Notes: generated by a model not told the origin, from the sequence alone. A stretch of 64,000 nt of DNA from Bacillota bacterium (GCA_009711825.1 VEMY01000001.1:81899-145898), one strand, 5' to 3'; shown: positions 36,957 through 46,040, counted from the stretch's first letter. A program made the numbers and translations.

Positions 36957-37543
36957 AAATACTGGTTACCGGTTTCGATGCATTTGGTGGCGAAGAGCTG
37001 AATCCTTCGCAATTGGTTCTCGAAAAACTGTCGGTTGCCGGGGCAACTGTGCTGCCTATGGTTGTACCCACTCAGTTTGATAAGGGGCCGGCACTCGTAC
37101 TTGAGGCCCTGGCCACATACAATCCTGACTGGATTGTTATGTTGGGACAAGCTGGTGGCCGTAGTCAGATTACTGTGGAGCGGGTAGCAATAAACCTCGC
37201 TGACGCGGGCGCGCCCGATAATGCCGGTTTTACTCCCGTCGATCAGACATTGGTCCCGGAGGGCCCGATTGCTTATTTTTCCGGTCTGCCTGTTAAAGCG
37301 ATGGTGAGAACAATTCGCGAGGCAGGTGTGCCGGCAGCCGTGTCCAATACAGCGGGCACCTTTGTATGCAACGCCTTGTTTTATCATGTGCAGCATTATT
37401 TGCATATCAACAAGCTTGCTTGTCGGGGCGGGTTTCTACACATTCCGCTGCTTCCGACCCAGAGTTTGGACGGGACAAAGCCAACAATGGATTTGAGCGT
37501 ATGCTGTAGGGGGCTTGAGGCAGCTCTGGGCGTATTAATCTGA
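36953..37543 (+). CDS. pcp: Pyroglutamyl-peptidase I
   Basis: A cytoplasmic cysteine peptidase that removes N-terminal pyroglutamate. The catalytic triad is visible: Glu in TVERVAINLAD, Cys in SNTAGTFVCNALFYH, and His in GGFLHIPLLP. The opening ILVTGFDAFGGEELNPS is diagnostic. Its 196 residues are a little below the usual 205-215, with the loss in the C-terminal helix. The start overlaps yhbY as ATGA. There is no terminator hairpin before the following Lrp gene, about 115 bases away. Confidence 0.93.
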   Translation: MKILVTGFDAFGGEELNPSQLVLEKLSVAGATVLPMVVPTQFDKGPALVLEALATYNPDWIVMLGQAGGRSQITVERVAINLADAGAPDNAGFTPVDQTLVPEGPIAYFSGLPVKAMVRTIREAGVPAAVSNTAGTFVCNALFYHVQHYLHINKLACRGGFLHIPLLPTQSLDGTKPTMDLSVCCRGLEAALGVLI

Positions 37544-37544
37544 A

Positions 37545-37560
37545 AATAATTACAATTATT
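37545..37560. promoter_or_regulatory. AT-rich palindrome upstream of the Lrp-family gene
   Basis: AATAATT-AC-AATTATT is a perfect 7-bp inverted repeat with a 2-base centre, about 100 bases before the regulator start. Lrp-family proteins often bind AT-rich palindromes and regulate themselves. Chance occurrence is possible. Confidence 0.25.
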
Positions 37561-37659
37561 AGCGCATATGCGGCATAGAAATAACAATGTAAAGAGGAAA
37601 TTTTGATTTGGGCAAAGAATTATACACGATGGGTATAACTTGGGAAGGGGAGATGATAT

Positions 37660-38115
37660 TTGTTTTTGCATAACCTGGACGATACGGACAAAACAATTTT
37701 GGATTTGTTGGAGAAGGATGGACGTATTACCTATGCTGAGATCGCCCGTCACACCCATTTGTCGCGGGTTGCTGTTCGGGACCGGGTAAAATCTCTAAGT
37801 GATAGGGGTGTTATCAGCAGATTTACAGTGCAGGTCAATGCAGCGGCTGTAGGGTATAATACGCTGGCTTTTTTGCATTTATCACTTGCGCCTGGCGCTC
37901 ACAAACAGGTAGCTGCCAAGATGAGCGCCTGTTCCAACATAACTCAGGTTCTGTCTACCACCGGCGCCACGATTTTGCATGTTCAGGGATTTTTTCGGGG
38001 AGTAGATCACTTAAATCAGTTTGTGCGTGATGAAGTGGGCACCTTGCCGGGCGTTCTCAGTGTGGAAACCCACTTGGTTTTAGAAAATCACAAAATGTTC
38101 CAATGCATAGTCTGA
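37660..38115 (+). CDS. Lrp/AsnC-family transcriptional regulator
   Basis: A 151-residue feast-or-famine regulator. It has an N-terminal helix-turn-helix (DDTDKTILDLLEKDGRITYA then EIARHTHLSRVAVRDRVKSL, about residues 7-46) and a C-terminal RAM effector domain (about 65-140) with GVDHLNQFVRDEVGTLPGV. The ligand, usually an amino acid, cannot be read from the sequence. TTG 37660 is used; a purine-rich GGGAAGGGGA lies 8 bases upstream, and TTG 37666 is an alternative. It stands alone between a possible upstream operator and a terminator. Confidence 0.9.
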   Translation: MFLHNLDDTDKTILDLLEKDGRITYAEIARHTHLSRVAVRDRVKSLSDRGVISRFTVQVNAAAVGYNTLAFLHLSLAPGAHKQVAAKMSACSNITQVLSTTGATILHVQGFFRGVDHLNQFVRDEVGTLPGVLSVETHLVLENHKMFQCIV

Positions 38116-38149
38116 CCGTGGCAGTTCTTTCGGCTGCGGTCTTTTTTTC
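38114..38149 (+). terminator. Terminator after the Lrp-family gene
   Basis: GACCG-(TGG)-CAG pairs with CTGCGGTC (38134-38141) around a short loop, with a run of seven T after it. It starts inside the stop codon. Confidence 0.75.
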
Positions 38150-38213
38150 GTGCAGGAAAGTTGGCCGAAGCAGCGAAATAATATGAGGTCGTACGGAGAG
38201 GGGGAGGAATTTT

Positions 38214-39032
38214 GTGGACAGAAAAAAAATCTACTTTCTAATTGGCATCGCCTTGGTTTTAGTGGCGCTGATTTGCGCGATGATTTACTGGTTTGCTTTC
38301 CACAGTCCGGAGATAGAGCTTATAATTAGTGAACAGGAATTAAGCATTGTTCAAGGTGAATCGGGGCAGCTGCAGGCAGCGCTTGAACCGTGGTATATCA
38401 ACCGTGAGCTTATCTGGTCCACCAGCCATCCCCGTTTACTGACAGTGGATGATCAGGGCAATATTAACGCTCTTCGCACTGGTAGCGCTGTCGTATATGT
38501 CTCTGAGCCGGGTGGCAGCTTTGCTGCCTGTCTTGTGACGGTCGAACCTATGACCCTGACCCTTTCCGGGGGAACTTACACGGGCGAAGTAAGGGATGGG
38601 CGTCCCCATTGGCAGGGGGAATGGATTCACCCTGACGGGTATCGATACAGCGGCCAGTGGGTCGACGGCGTAATCGAAGGCGAGGGAACGATGGAGTGGC
38701 CCGATGGTCAGATATATACCGGTGAGTGGCGGGCTGGCAAAATGCACGGTTACGGTATAATGGAGTGGCCCTCGGGACAGCGTTATCAAGGTCAGTGGCT
38801 GGCCGATCAGCTGCATGGAGCAGGGAGCATGACCTGGCCTGATGGCGATCACTATGAAGGCCAGTGGCGGTATGATGAGATGCATGGAAGCGGAGTTATG
38901 CACTGGGCCAACGGCGAGTCCTATACGGGCCAATGGGTATCAGGAAAAATTAACGGCGCCGGTACTTATCGCTGGCCAGATGGAGAAGAGCAAACAGGAA
39001 CCTGGGAAGACGGGAAGTTCAAGGGGGAATAA
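38214..39032 (+). CDS. Membrane-anchored Big2-like plus MORN-repeat protein
   Basis: A 272-residue protein with an N-terminal membrane helix (about residues 5-27). Next is an extracytoplasmic domain of the bacterial Ig-like (Big2) type (about 33-110; SIVQGESGQLQAAL, LIWSTSHPRLLTVDDQGNI, LRTGSAVVYV), then six 23-residue MORN-type repeats to the C-terminus. The repeats follow the pattern Y-x-G-x-W-x-x-G-x-x-x-G-x-G-x-M-x-W-P-D-G; the first is divergent, and the sequence ends with a half repeat. MORN repeats bind lipids or proteins in eukaryotes; bacterial roles are poorly known. The GTG start has GGGGGAGG about 7 bases upstream. It looks monocistronic, ending in a perfect bidirectional hairpin. 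Confidence 0.82.
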   Translation: MDRKKIYFLIGIALVLVALICAMIYWFAFHSPEIELIISEQELSIVQGESGQLQAALEPWYINRELIWSTSHPRLLTVDDQGNINALRTGSAVVYVSEPGGSFAACLVTVEPMTLTLSGGTYTGEVRDGRPHWQGEWIHPDGYRYSGQWVDGVIEGEGTMEWPDGQIYTGEWRAGKMHGYGIMEWPSGQRYQGQWLADQLHGAGSMTWPDGDHYEGQWRYDEMHGSGVMHWANGESYTGQWVSGKINGAGTYRWPDGEEQTGTWEDGKFKGE

Positions 39033-39072
39033 ATTAAACGGACATTGTTTTGTCAATGTCCGTTTAATTTAT
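39029..39072. terminator. Bidirectional terminator, perfect 19-bp stem
   Basis: Arms 39029-39047 and 39054-39072 are perfectly complementary, with loop TTTTGT. It spans the MORN gene stop codon and the last codons of the convergent small gene, so both coding ends are built into the hairpin. Confidence 0.85.
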
Positions 39073-39229
39073 CGAGGCAGCGATGGGCAAGTTCCCCGTA
39101 TTCTTTTGCCAGTTGGCCAAAAAAATTTTGCCAGTGACTTTCATCAGTTGCATGTAAGCAGTGCTGACAGTCCCGCACCAAATCTTGCTGTTTTTTGATG
39201 ATGGATTTCAGCATTTCCTTATTGTTCAT
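39053..39229 (-). CDS. Small hypothetical protein, 58 residues
   Basis: A short, mostly helical and soluble protein, MNNKEMLKSIIKKQQDLVRD at its start. It contains C-x2-C (DCQHCLH) near residue 23 and a further Cys near the end. No family is recognised; the helical pattern is reminiscent of small four-helix or coat-associated proteins, but that is a guess. ATG 39229 has GAGGTG 6 bases upstream on the minus strand, a good signal for a real gene. The in-frame GTG at 39238 lies within that ribosome site. Its 3' end shares the hairpin with the convergent MORN gene. Confidence 0.6.
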   Translation of the reverse strand: MNNKEMLKSIIKKQQDLVRDCQHCLHATDESHWQNFFGQLAKEYGELAHRCLDKLNGH

Positions 39230-39377
39230 ATTAATCACCTCACCGTGGGCTTAGTATCCCACAATTTAGCACAGTGTAAACCGTTTCAGGCAGGTTTTTT
39301 GCATAATATGAAGGGAAAATGCATGGTTTTACAGAATTAGTTAGCTAACCGGGTTTTATTGATGGAGGGGAAACGTC

Positions 39378-40454
39378 ATGGAAACACTGACTTTTGTGCA
39401 TTGCGCAGATTTGCATTTGGGCACAGCTTTTAAGGGAATCGATCCCAAAATCGGGCGGGAGCGCCGTAAAGAATTAATGTTATCGCTGGCGGCGATAGTT
39501 GACATTTGTCAGCGACAACAGGCGGATGTATTATTTATTGCTGGCGACTTATGGCAGCAAGAATATGTGACCCGGCCGCTGGTTGAGTTTATCAGCGATC
39601 AATTTCGGCGTATTCCTCAAGTTCAGGTTGTGATTGCTCCCGGTGATGCCGACAGTTACTGGCAGGGCAGCTATTACAGCGCTTTTTCCTGGCCGAACAA
39701 TGTGCATATTTTTAGTGGCCCTCTTACCAGTGTTTACTTCTCCCGTTTAAACCTGCGGGTGCATGGTTTAGCATGGACGGGGACGCAGGCGCCAACAGAT
39801 CAGGCGGAGCGGCTGGATCTGGCAGATCACAAACAGGCTGCCCAGATTTTAATTGCCCATGGAGATCCAGAACAGCTTGGACTCCAGTCTGCTTTGGAGG
39901 ATGAGCGTCTGGCCTATATCGCCTTGGGCCACAACCATAGTCACAGCAAATTGGCGCCGGCAGTAGTTTATCCCGGTAGTCCGGAGCCCTTGAGCTTTTC
40001 TGAAGAGGGCAGGCACGGGATAGTGCTTGGGAAAGTCGGCTCTATGACATTGCATACTGAGTTCATTCCCTTGGCACGGCGGCAGTGTATCAACTTGAGC
40101 TTGGAGCTTGGGCCTGATAAAGCAATGGCGGCAATAATCGAACAGGTTATGCAGATAGTTCGCCCCTTTGAGCCGGAGACAAATATGATAAGTTTAACAC
40201 TTACTGGCCAACACGGAGATAGTTGGTCTTTGGCGGCTGTGGAAGAAGCGTTGAACGATTTTTGGTATTGCCGCGTCCAAGACAACACAACCCCTGATAT
40301 AGACGCCAACGCTTTGTTGGCGGAGCATAGAGATAATCTGGTCGGACAATTTATTGCGGCCCTGGACAGTTGCGAACAACCCCCGGAAGTGAAAAAGCGG
40401 GCATTGTCCTACGGGTTGGATGCTTTGTTAACCAGGGGGGTGAGAATATGGTGA
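39378..40454 (+). CDS. Metallophosphoesterase of the SbcD/YhaO type with altered motif III
   Basis: The predicted nuclease partner of the YhaN-like ATPase that follows. Of its 358 residues, the N-terminal 220 carry calcineurin-type motifs: DLHLG (residues 11-15), AGDLW (about 54-58), HGD near 157 and GHNHSH near 180. Motif III, normally GNHD, reads GDAD (residues 89-92), so the Asn metal ligand is Asp and the catalytic His is Ala. Nuclease activity may therefore be changed or lost. The C-terminal part is the capping domain. ATG 39378 has GGAGGGG 8 bases upstream. It overlaps the ATPase gene by 7 bases, as in yhaO-yhaN. Confidence 0.85.
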   Translation: METLTFVHCADLHLGTAFKGIDPKIGRERRKELMLSLAAIVDICQRQQADVLFIAGDLWQQEYVTRPLVEFISDQFRRIPQVQVVIAPGDADSYWQGSYYSAFSWPNNVHIFSGPLTSVYFSRLNLRVHGLAWTGTQAPTDQAERLDLADHKQAAQILIAHGDPEQLGLQSALEDERLAYIALGHNHSHSKLAPAVVYPGSPEPLSFSEEGRHGIVLGKVGSMTLHTEFIPLARRQCINLSLELGPDKAMAAIIEQVMQIVRPFEPETNMISLTLTGQHGDSWSLAAVEEALNDFWYCRVQDNTTPDIDANALLAEHRDNLVGQFIAALDSCEQPPEVKKRALSYGLDALLTRGVRIW

Positions 40455-43174
40455 ATATCAACGAGCTAAATATATTAGGGTTTGGGCGCTTCCACCAGCG
40501 ACGCTACCAGTTCTCATCGGGATTGAATTTGATTTATGGGGGCAACGAAGCGGGCAAGAGCACCTTGCATCGGTTCATTGAAGCGATGTTATTCGGCTTT
40601 TGGCAGCCAGGTGTTGGGCGCAAGGAGTGTGAAGCGCTTTGGCTGCGCTTTCAGCCCTGGCAGCAACAGGCGTTTGCCGGGGAGCTTACGTACACCTGCG
40701 AACAGGGAACAATCCTTGTGCGAAGGGATTTTGCTTCTAACACTGTTTCAGTGTTTGATGCAGCCAGTGGCGAACCAGTGAACGGATTGCCAGAAAACAT
40801 TTGGGGTGAACCTGATTTTGCTGGCCAGCATTTGGGATGCAGCAAACTTGTGTTCAGGAATACCATCAGCATAAGTCAATTGGGAACGGTTGCCGATGTC
40901 GAAACAGCTGCGGAGATCCGGGAACTATTGCGCAATCTTGCCCAATCTGGGGGCAGCGGTATTTCGGTGCAGCAGGGACTGCTCCGCCTCGAAGCAGAAC
41001 GTAATCAGTTGGGCAGCGAAGATGGTGGGCGTAAGACATTGGCCGGCGCCCGGTCCCACTGGCAGCAGTTAGTAGATCAGTTGGAGCATAACCGAAAACT
41101 GGCCTTTGAGGCGCAGCAGCTGGAGACAGAGCTGGCTGGTCTGAGTGCAGAACTGAAGACGTTAGAGAAGAAGCGCCTTGAATACAAAGAACTGTTGGCC
41201 CAATGGCGCAGCCAGGCCGCGGCCAAGAAGCTTGCGCAAATCGAGGAGTTGCGGAGCAAACAAAGGGAATTGGAGGCAGAATTAGCGGGGATTAATGCTG
41301 TCGAGCTGCCCGCCGATGCGTGCCAGATTCAAGAGCGTCTGTCCAGGGATTTGGAGGCGGCACGGAATAAACTAACCGCCCAGATGCGGGATGCTGAGGA
41401 TGCACGGGAGCGCTTGCAAACCATCCGTGCAAAGATTGATTCACTTAGCGCGTACGAGCAATACAGTCACGATACCCTGATTGAGCTGGCATCTGCTTAT
41501 CAATTACTGGCACAGGGTCGGCAGGTTATGGAAGAACAGCAGCAACAGCTGGAAGATATAAATAGCCAACTTCGCGAGGTGACGACGGCCCTCAGCCAAT
41601 TGCCTTATTTTCGCCCGGATACATTGGAGCATGCCGGGAGTTTGGAAGCAAAAGCCCAGGGCTCGGTATTACACGGTTCTCAGGAAGATTTGGAGGACCA
41701 GCTTGATTGGTCCGAGTCCCGTATGGGATTGTATGGCGTTTTGCGAGTTCTGTGCTGGTTGATGGTCCCAGCGGTTGGTGCAAGTGCCTGGTTTCTAGAA
41801 ATTTACCCCCTGTTTGCGCTGGCTGCCCCCTTTATATTTGCGGCCATTGCCCTAGGTGGCGCCAGTAACCGACTTGCACAGCGCTGTCGAAACTTGCGTC
41901 GGGAAATTTACGCGTTGGAAATGGAGTTTCAAAACAGTGTCCGCCAACGGGAGCAGGCCCAGCAGGAATTAAATAATCTCCTGGCCCGGGCGCAGGTTGA
42001 TAATCTGGACCAACTGGAGACAAAGTTCCGCCGGTTTTTGGAGTTGAACGATCGTAGTCGGGAACTGCACCGTGAGCATAAATTTATCAGTGGCAAACTG
42101 GAAAACTATCAAGAGGAAATCGATCAAAAGGACGGCCACCTGAAATCACTATTGGCTCAGGCTGGTCTGGATCAATTGCCCCTGGATGACGCCCTGAAGC
42201 TGTTTCGCATGAAGATAGATGAGTTGGCAGAGCTCCGGACTTTGCTGGAAGGGGCAGAACAACGGGAAAAGCAAGAAACGGAAGCAGTGGACAAGTGCGA
42301 GCAAGCGGTACGGGATTTGGAGCGTCAACTGGATACGTTCTACCAACAGTACTCGATCAGCAGCCCAGAAGAACTGGAACAACTTAGCGCCAGCAATCAC
42401 CGTCACGCTGAGCTGAAGGGCCACTTGGAGCAACTTCGTCAACGTATTCAAGACTTGTTGGGCGACCAAAGTCCCGAGCATCTTGCTCAAACGGCGGCAA
42501 CTGCGGACCCGGATGCCCCGGCCTCATTGATGTCAGATAAAACCGATGAGTTGGAAGCCCTGGAAGCCGAGTTGAACAAGTTACAGCAGCGCCGCGGTGA
42601 GATTTCCGGACGCTTGGAAGGAATTTATGGCACACTGCAATCTGTAGCCGAACTTGAAGAAGCGGTTGAGCAGGCCCGGACAAATTACCGTCAATTACAG
42701 ACCAGACGGCAGGCGCTCGATTTGGCCATCGAAACCATCGAAGGTCAGGCCGCCAACCTGGGTACCAAAATGGGGCCGGGATTGAATGAAAAGGTCGCCC
42801 AATTGGTTGAACGCATCACTGGCGGCAAGTATCGTGAATTAAACATCGCCGAGGGGCTGAAAATCACTGTCCGTACACCGGAGCATAGTGAACCGGTGGA
42901 TTTGGAAAAACTGAGCGGGGGGACCATCGACCAGGTTTATTTTGCCTCCCGGGTAGCCATCGCCGATCTGGTAACGGAAAACAGTCAACTGCCTTTATTT
43001 CTAGATGACAGTTTTGTCCAATACGATGACATCCGCCTCAAGAACATGCTCTCCTTGCTTCTAGAGTTGGCAAGGGAACGTCAGATTCTGTTGTTTACCT
43101 GTCAGAAGCGGGAAGTAGACATGCTTGAACAAATGGCGCCTGATCGATTTAATTATCTTAACCTGGAAAACTGA
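40448..43174 (+). CDS. SMC/Rad50-like ATPase of the YhaN type
   Basis: A large ABC-type ATPase, 908 residues, that pairs with the YhaO/SbcD-like protein in DNA end processing. Walker A is YGGNEAGKSTLHRF (about residues 29-42). Long coiled-coil arms run from about 200-430 and 480-790. In between, residues 430-470 are strongly hydrophobic (two membrane-like segments), a feature of the YhaN group. The ABC signature LSGGTIDQVYFASRVA is near residue 821, and Walker B with its Asp pair is in PLFLDDSFVQYDD near 848. ATG 40448 is used behind an AGGGGGGTGAG ribosome site; a longer frame has no such site. The membrane-like insert suggests the complex may sit at the membrane. Confidence 0.87.
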   Translation: MVNINELNILGFGRFHQRRYQFSSGLNLIYGGNEAGKSTLHRFIEAMLFGFWQPGVGRKECEALWLRFQPWQQQAFAGELTYTCEQGTILVRRDFASNTVSVFDAASGEPVNGLPENIWGEPDFAGQHLGCSKLVFRNTISISQLGTVADVETAAEIRELLRNLAQSGGSGISVQQGLLRLEAERNQLGSEDGGRKTLAGARSHWQQLVDQLEHNRKLAFEAQQLETELAGLSAELKTLEKKRLEYKELLAQWRSQAAAKKLAQIEELRSKQRELEAELAGINAVELPADACQIQERLSRDLEAARNKLTAQMRDAEDARERLQTIRAKIDSLSAYEQYSHDTLIELASAYQLLAQGRQVMEEQQQQLEDINSQLREVTTALSQLPYFRPDTLEHAGSLEAKAQGSVLHGSQEDLEDQLDWSESRMGLYGVLRVLCWLMVPAVGASAWFLEIYPLFALAAPFIFAAIALGGASNRLAQRCRNLRREIYALEMEFQNSVRQREQAQQELNNLLARAQVDNLDQLETKFRRFLELNDRSRELHREHKFISGKLENYQEEIDQKDGHLKSLLAQAGLDQLPLDDALKLFRMKIDELAELRTLLEGAEQREKQETEAVDKCEQAVRDLERQLDTFYQQYSISSPEELEQLSASNHRHAELKGHLEQLRQRIQDLLGDQSPEHLAQTAATADPDAPASLMSDKTDELEALEAELNKLQQRRGEISGRLEGIYGTLQSVAELEEAVEQARTNYRQLQTRRQALDLAIETIEGQAANLGTKMGPGLNEKVAQLVERITGGKYRELNIAEGLKITVRTPEHSEPVDLEKLSGGTIDQVYFASRVAIADLVTENSQLPLFLDDSFVQYDDIRLKNMLSLLLELARERQILLFTCQKREVDMLEQMAPDRFNYLNLEN

Positions 43175-43189
43175 CAAAGGGGATTGCGG

Positions 43190-43969
43190 ATGAGGACGGG
43201 AATTTCTAGCGCAAGTCTCTACCCTCAGCTCCACACAGAAGCGGCCGTGGTTTCGCTTGCGGCCATGGGGTGCAGGGATATGGAAGTATTTTTACAAACC
43301 CGGAGCGAATTTCGGGTGCAATATGTCAAACGTTTACAAGCTGTCTGCAACCAGTTGGCAGTAAAGGTTCATTCGGTGCATGCCCCTTCTTCACATTTTG
43401 AACCGCTATTGTTTTACACCTATAAACGGCAGGTGGGGGATGGTTTTGATACCCTGAACCGGGTGCTAGAGGCCGCCGCCCGGCTGGGTAGTGATTGTTA
43501 CACTTTCCACGGTCCGTTGCGGGTAACAAATGTCGAGCCGGATAGGATTTTGGAACGCATTATCCGGGTGGCAGAGCTGGCCCGGACTTGGGGCGTGAAA
43601 TTGGCCTTGGAGAATGTCTCTTGGTGTTTGGGATGGCAGCCCAAGGTGTTCCGCTGGCTGCTCAAGCAGAATATTTCCAATCTGTACTTTACGTTCGATA
43701 ATAAGCAGGCCGCCCGCAGTGGTTATCCGGATCGGGAATTTTTGGATGCCATGGCCCCCGCCCTGGTAAATGTGCATTTAAGCGATGTTTCGGAACGTGG
43801 TTCCGGGTTGTTACCCGGGCATGGAGAGGTTGATTTCACCAAGATATTTGCGGATTTGCAGGCAATAGATTATACAGGCCCGGTTATTCTTGAGGTTTAT
43901 GGTTTTAAAGTTGAAGCTGCATCGCAGTTGCGGGCCGCATGGCGTCAGTTAAAAAAGTCTCGGACATAA
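43190..43969 (+). CDS. Sugar phosphate isomerase/epimerase family (TIM barrel)
   Basis: A 259-residue TIM-barrel protein of the AP-endonuclease-2/xylose-isomerase-like family. Metal-binding positions are visible: the His of YTFHGPL, Glu in LALENVSW, the His of NVHLSDV, and Glu in VILEVYGF near the end. The family spans endonuclease IV, inosose dehydratases and hydroxypyruvate isomerases, and the substrate is not evident here. ATG 43190 is chosen because AAAGGGG lies about 8 bases upstream; TTG 43184 is less well spaced. It follows the YhaN-like gene by 15 bases and could share its transcript, so a DNA-repair endonuclease role is possible but not shown. Confidence 0.8.
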   Translation: MRTGISSASLYPQLHTEAAVVSLAAMGCRDMEVFLQTRSEFRVQYVKRLQAVCNQLAVKVHSVHAPSSHFEPLLFYTYKRQVGDGFDTLNRVLEAAARLGSDCYTFHGPLRVTNVEPDRILERIIRVAELARTWGVKLALENVSWCLGWQPKVFRWLLKQNISNLYFTFDNKQAARSGYPDREFLDAMAPALVNVHLSDVSERGSGLLPGHGEVDFTKIFADLQAIDYTGPVILEVYGFKVEAASQLRAAWRQLKKSRT

Positions 43970-44013
43970 AAATAAAACCCACTTTGTGGGTTTTATTTTT
44001 ATGTCCGAGACTT
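43955..44013. terminator. Bidirectional terminator, perfect 28-bp stem with 3-base loop
   Basis: Arms 43955-43982 and 43986-44013 are perfectly complementary around TTT. The left arm contains the TIM-barrel stop codon, and the right arm reaches into the stop codon of the convergent chemotaxis gene. Both strands have T-rich stretches in the stem. Confidence 0.85.
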
Positions 44014-46027
44014 ATTCTTGCTCTTGATCCTCGTCGCCGACAACAAATTTCTGCATCATCTGGTCGAGCTTCTGGACCATGCCAGTGAGATCGGCAACTG
44101 TTGTCTCAATATCGGCCAGAATGGCAACCTGCTCTTCCAGAGTGGCGCCAAGCTCTTCTGCGCCGGCGGATGTTTCCTGGGTTGAGGCGGCGATGTTGGT
44201 CACGGCCTCCCGAATCGCGTTACTGTTTACGGCCTGTTCAGAAGCAGCTTCGGTAACACGGGATATTTTTTGTTCCACACTGTTGATGCTGGCAACCATA
44301 CTTTCGATGGTCTGCAAAGTTACCTGGGAGCGTTCTTCCGCCTGGTGGATAATTGTGTTGCTTTGGCCAACGGCCTGACTGGTGATATCTACCTTGCGCC
44401 GGATATCTTCTACCAGCTGGCCGATCTCCTCAACCGCATGGGTACTGCGAGTCGCCAGTTTGCGAACCTCGCTGGCAACAACAGCGAAACCTTGGCCCAT
44501 CTCGCCAGCCCTGGCGGCCTCAATCGCCGCGTTCAACGACAAGAGGTTGGTTTGTTCGGAGATCTGGGTGATTAGCTCCAACATATCCTCAATCCGCTGA
44601 GCTGAGTCAATGAGGTTTTCAACCAGCTGATTAACTTGTTCTGAAGACAAACTGATTTCTCCCATGGCGTTAACAACATCGGCCACTGCCTGCCCGCCGG
44701 TGGTCGCCTGGTGCACAGCAGTCGCACATTCCCGGGCCGCTTCGCTGGTCAGCTCAGAAACGGCCTGGGCGCTGCTGGCCACGTGTTGGGCTGAGTTCTT
44801 CGTTTGGTCTACACTGGCCGCATTAAGCTGCATGTTGCTGCCGATTTCGGTCGCAAGGATGCTGGACTGTTCGAGGCCGGTTGTACTTTCCATGATTGAT
44901 GCGGCTATCTGCTGGCCGGAACTGACAACTGTGTTGGATATTTGTTTCAGTTCCCGGACAATATTTGCAAGACTCTCTGCCATAGTGTTTGCGTAGCGTG
45001 CTGTCTGACCCACTTCATCCCTGGATTGAGATTTAACCTTTTGCGTCAGATCGCCGGTCGCTATTTCTCCCATGACGGTAACCATTCTGCGGAGCGGCCG
45101 GGTGATGGCCTCGGCCACCAGTATGATTACCCCGGCAACCAGAGCCACCGCAATCAGGTTGCTGATCAGCAGCCAGTTTCGAATGGTGTCAACCGGTCCC
45201 GCAAGGGTTTCACCGGAAATAATATAAACCAATGACCAATTATTTGTGTTGGCTAAGCGATCGTAATAAACAAACTCTTGACTGTCTCGATGCTCGTAGC
45301 TGGTCTGGCCGGTGTTGTTTTGGAGGATTTCATTGGCAACAGAGGCGATGCCGGGCATATCTTCAGGATTATTAATATTGGCGGAGCCAATCAGTGCTGA
45401 GTTGGGGTGGACAACAACGGTTCCATTGCCATCGACAACCATTGCCTGGCTGCGGGTAGCAGGATCAGCCAAGCTGCCAAAGGTAAGCAGCCCTAAGGTT
45501 TCCAAGTGCACGTATCCTACAACGACCCCCATGATCACTCGGTTTTGATCGTAGACCGGCGAAGAGAAGGCAACAACGTTAGCGCGGGTAACCTCCGACT
45601 GGAATGGCGAAGACAAAAATTGATTGCCGTTCAACGCCTCAACAAAGAAGTCTCGATCACGGACATCTATCACTTCGTTTCTTGTTATCTGGGCCTGTCC
45701 GTTTACATCTGCAAAGTATAAGACTTCATAACTGGTATAAGTCTGGCTGCGTTGTTGGCGCAGGTACTCCCCCCGGGGATCGTCAAGCTCTGGGTCCGGA
45801 TTCTGAATCGCTGCGTGGGAGGAGAGGTGACGCAGTTCCTGAAACTTTGTGCCTATCCAGTATGTGAACTGGAATGCCCTCTCTTCTACCCTGGTCGAGC
45901 CGGTAGCGTCAATTTGTTCCTGCATCGCGGTACTAACCTGATGCACGTTCAACACGGTGGATAGCGTGAAAATAATGGCCAAAGTTGACAAGATCGCTAT
46001 CAGCAGTTTGGCGCGTATTGAATGCAT
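44012..46027 (-). CDS. Methyl-accepting chemotaxis protein with periplasmic-type Cache domain
   Basis: A transmembrane chemoreceptor of 671 residues. The first membrane helix (about 7-29) is followed by a large extracytoplasmic sensor of the double-Cache type (about 35-275, with [18 protein letters not shown] and [13 protein letters not shown]). The second helix lies near 285-310, then a HAMP domain ([18 protein letters not shown]) and the signalling domain. Its hairpin tip contains [20 protein letters not shown], and [18 protein letters not shown] follows. The ligand is unknown; Cache domains bind amino acids and other small metabolites. ATG 46027 has AAGGGGG about 8 bases upstream. It follows the gene ending at 46041 by 13 bases, so the two are co-transcribed. 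No flagellar or che genes are in the window. Confidence 0.93.
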   Translation of the reverse strand: MHSIRAKLLIAILSTLAIIFTLSTVLNVHQVSTAMQEQIDATGSTRVEERAFQFTYWIGTKFQELRHLSSHAAIQNPDPELDDPRGEYLRQQRSQTYTSYEVLYFADVNGQAQITRNEVIDVRDRDFFVEALNGNQFLSSPFQSEVTRANVVAFSSPVYDQNRVIMGVVVGYVHLETLGLLTFGSLADPATRSQAMVVDGNGTVVVHPNSALIGSANINNPEDMPGIASVANEILQNNTGQTSYEHRDSQEFVYYDRLANTNNWSLVYIISGETLAGPVDTIRNWLLISNLIAVALVAGVIILVAEAITRPLRRMVTVMGEIATGDLTQKVKSQSRDEVGQTARYANTMAESLANIVRELKQISNTVVSSGQQIAASIMESTTGLEQSSILATEIGSNMQLNAASVDQTKNSAQHVASSAQAVSELTSEAARECATAVHQATTGGQAVADVVNAMGEISLSSEQVNQLVENLIDSAQRIEDMLELITQISEQTNLLSLNAAIEAARAGEMGQGFAVVASEVRKLATRSTHAVEEIGQLVEDIRRKVDITSQAVGQSNTIIHQAEERSQVTLQTIESMVASINSVEQKISRVTEAASEQAVNSNAIREAVTNIAASTQETSAGAEELGATLEEQVAILADIETTVADLTGMVQKLDQMMQKFVVGDEDQEQE

Positions 46028-46040
46028 AACTCATGCCCCC

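Noticed and set aside
38580-39020. CRISPR-like or satellite repeat
   Set aside because: The 69-base periodicity is the MORN protein repeat; the copies diverge at DNA level and lie in one reading frame.
39340-39349. 10-bp palindrome GTTAGCTAAC before the YhaO-like gene
   Set aside because: It is short enough to arise by chance, and nothing else suggests an operator.
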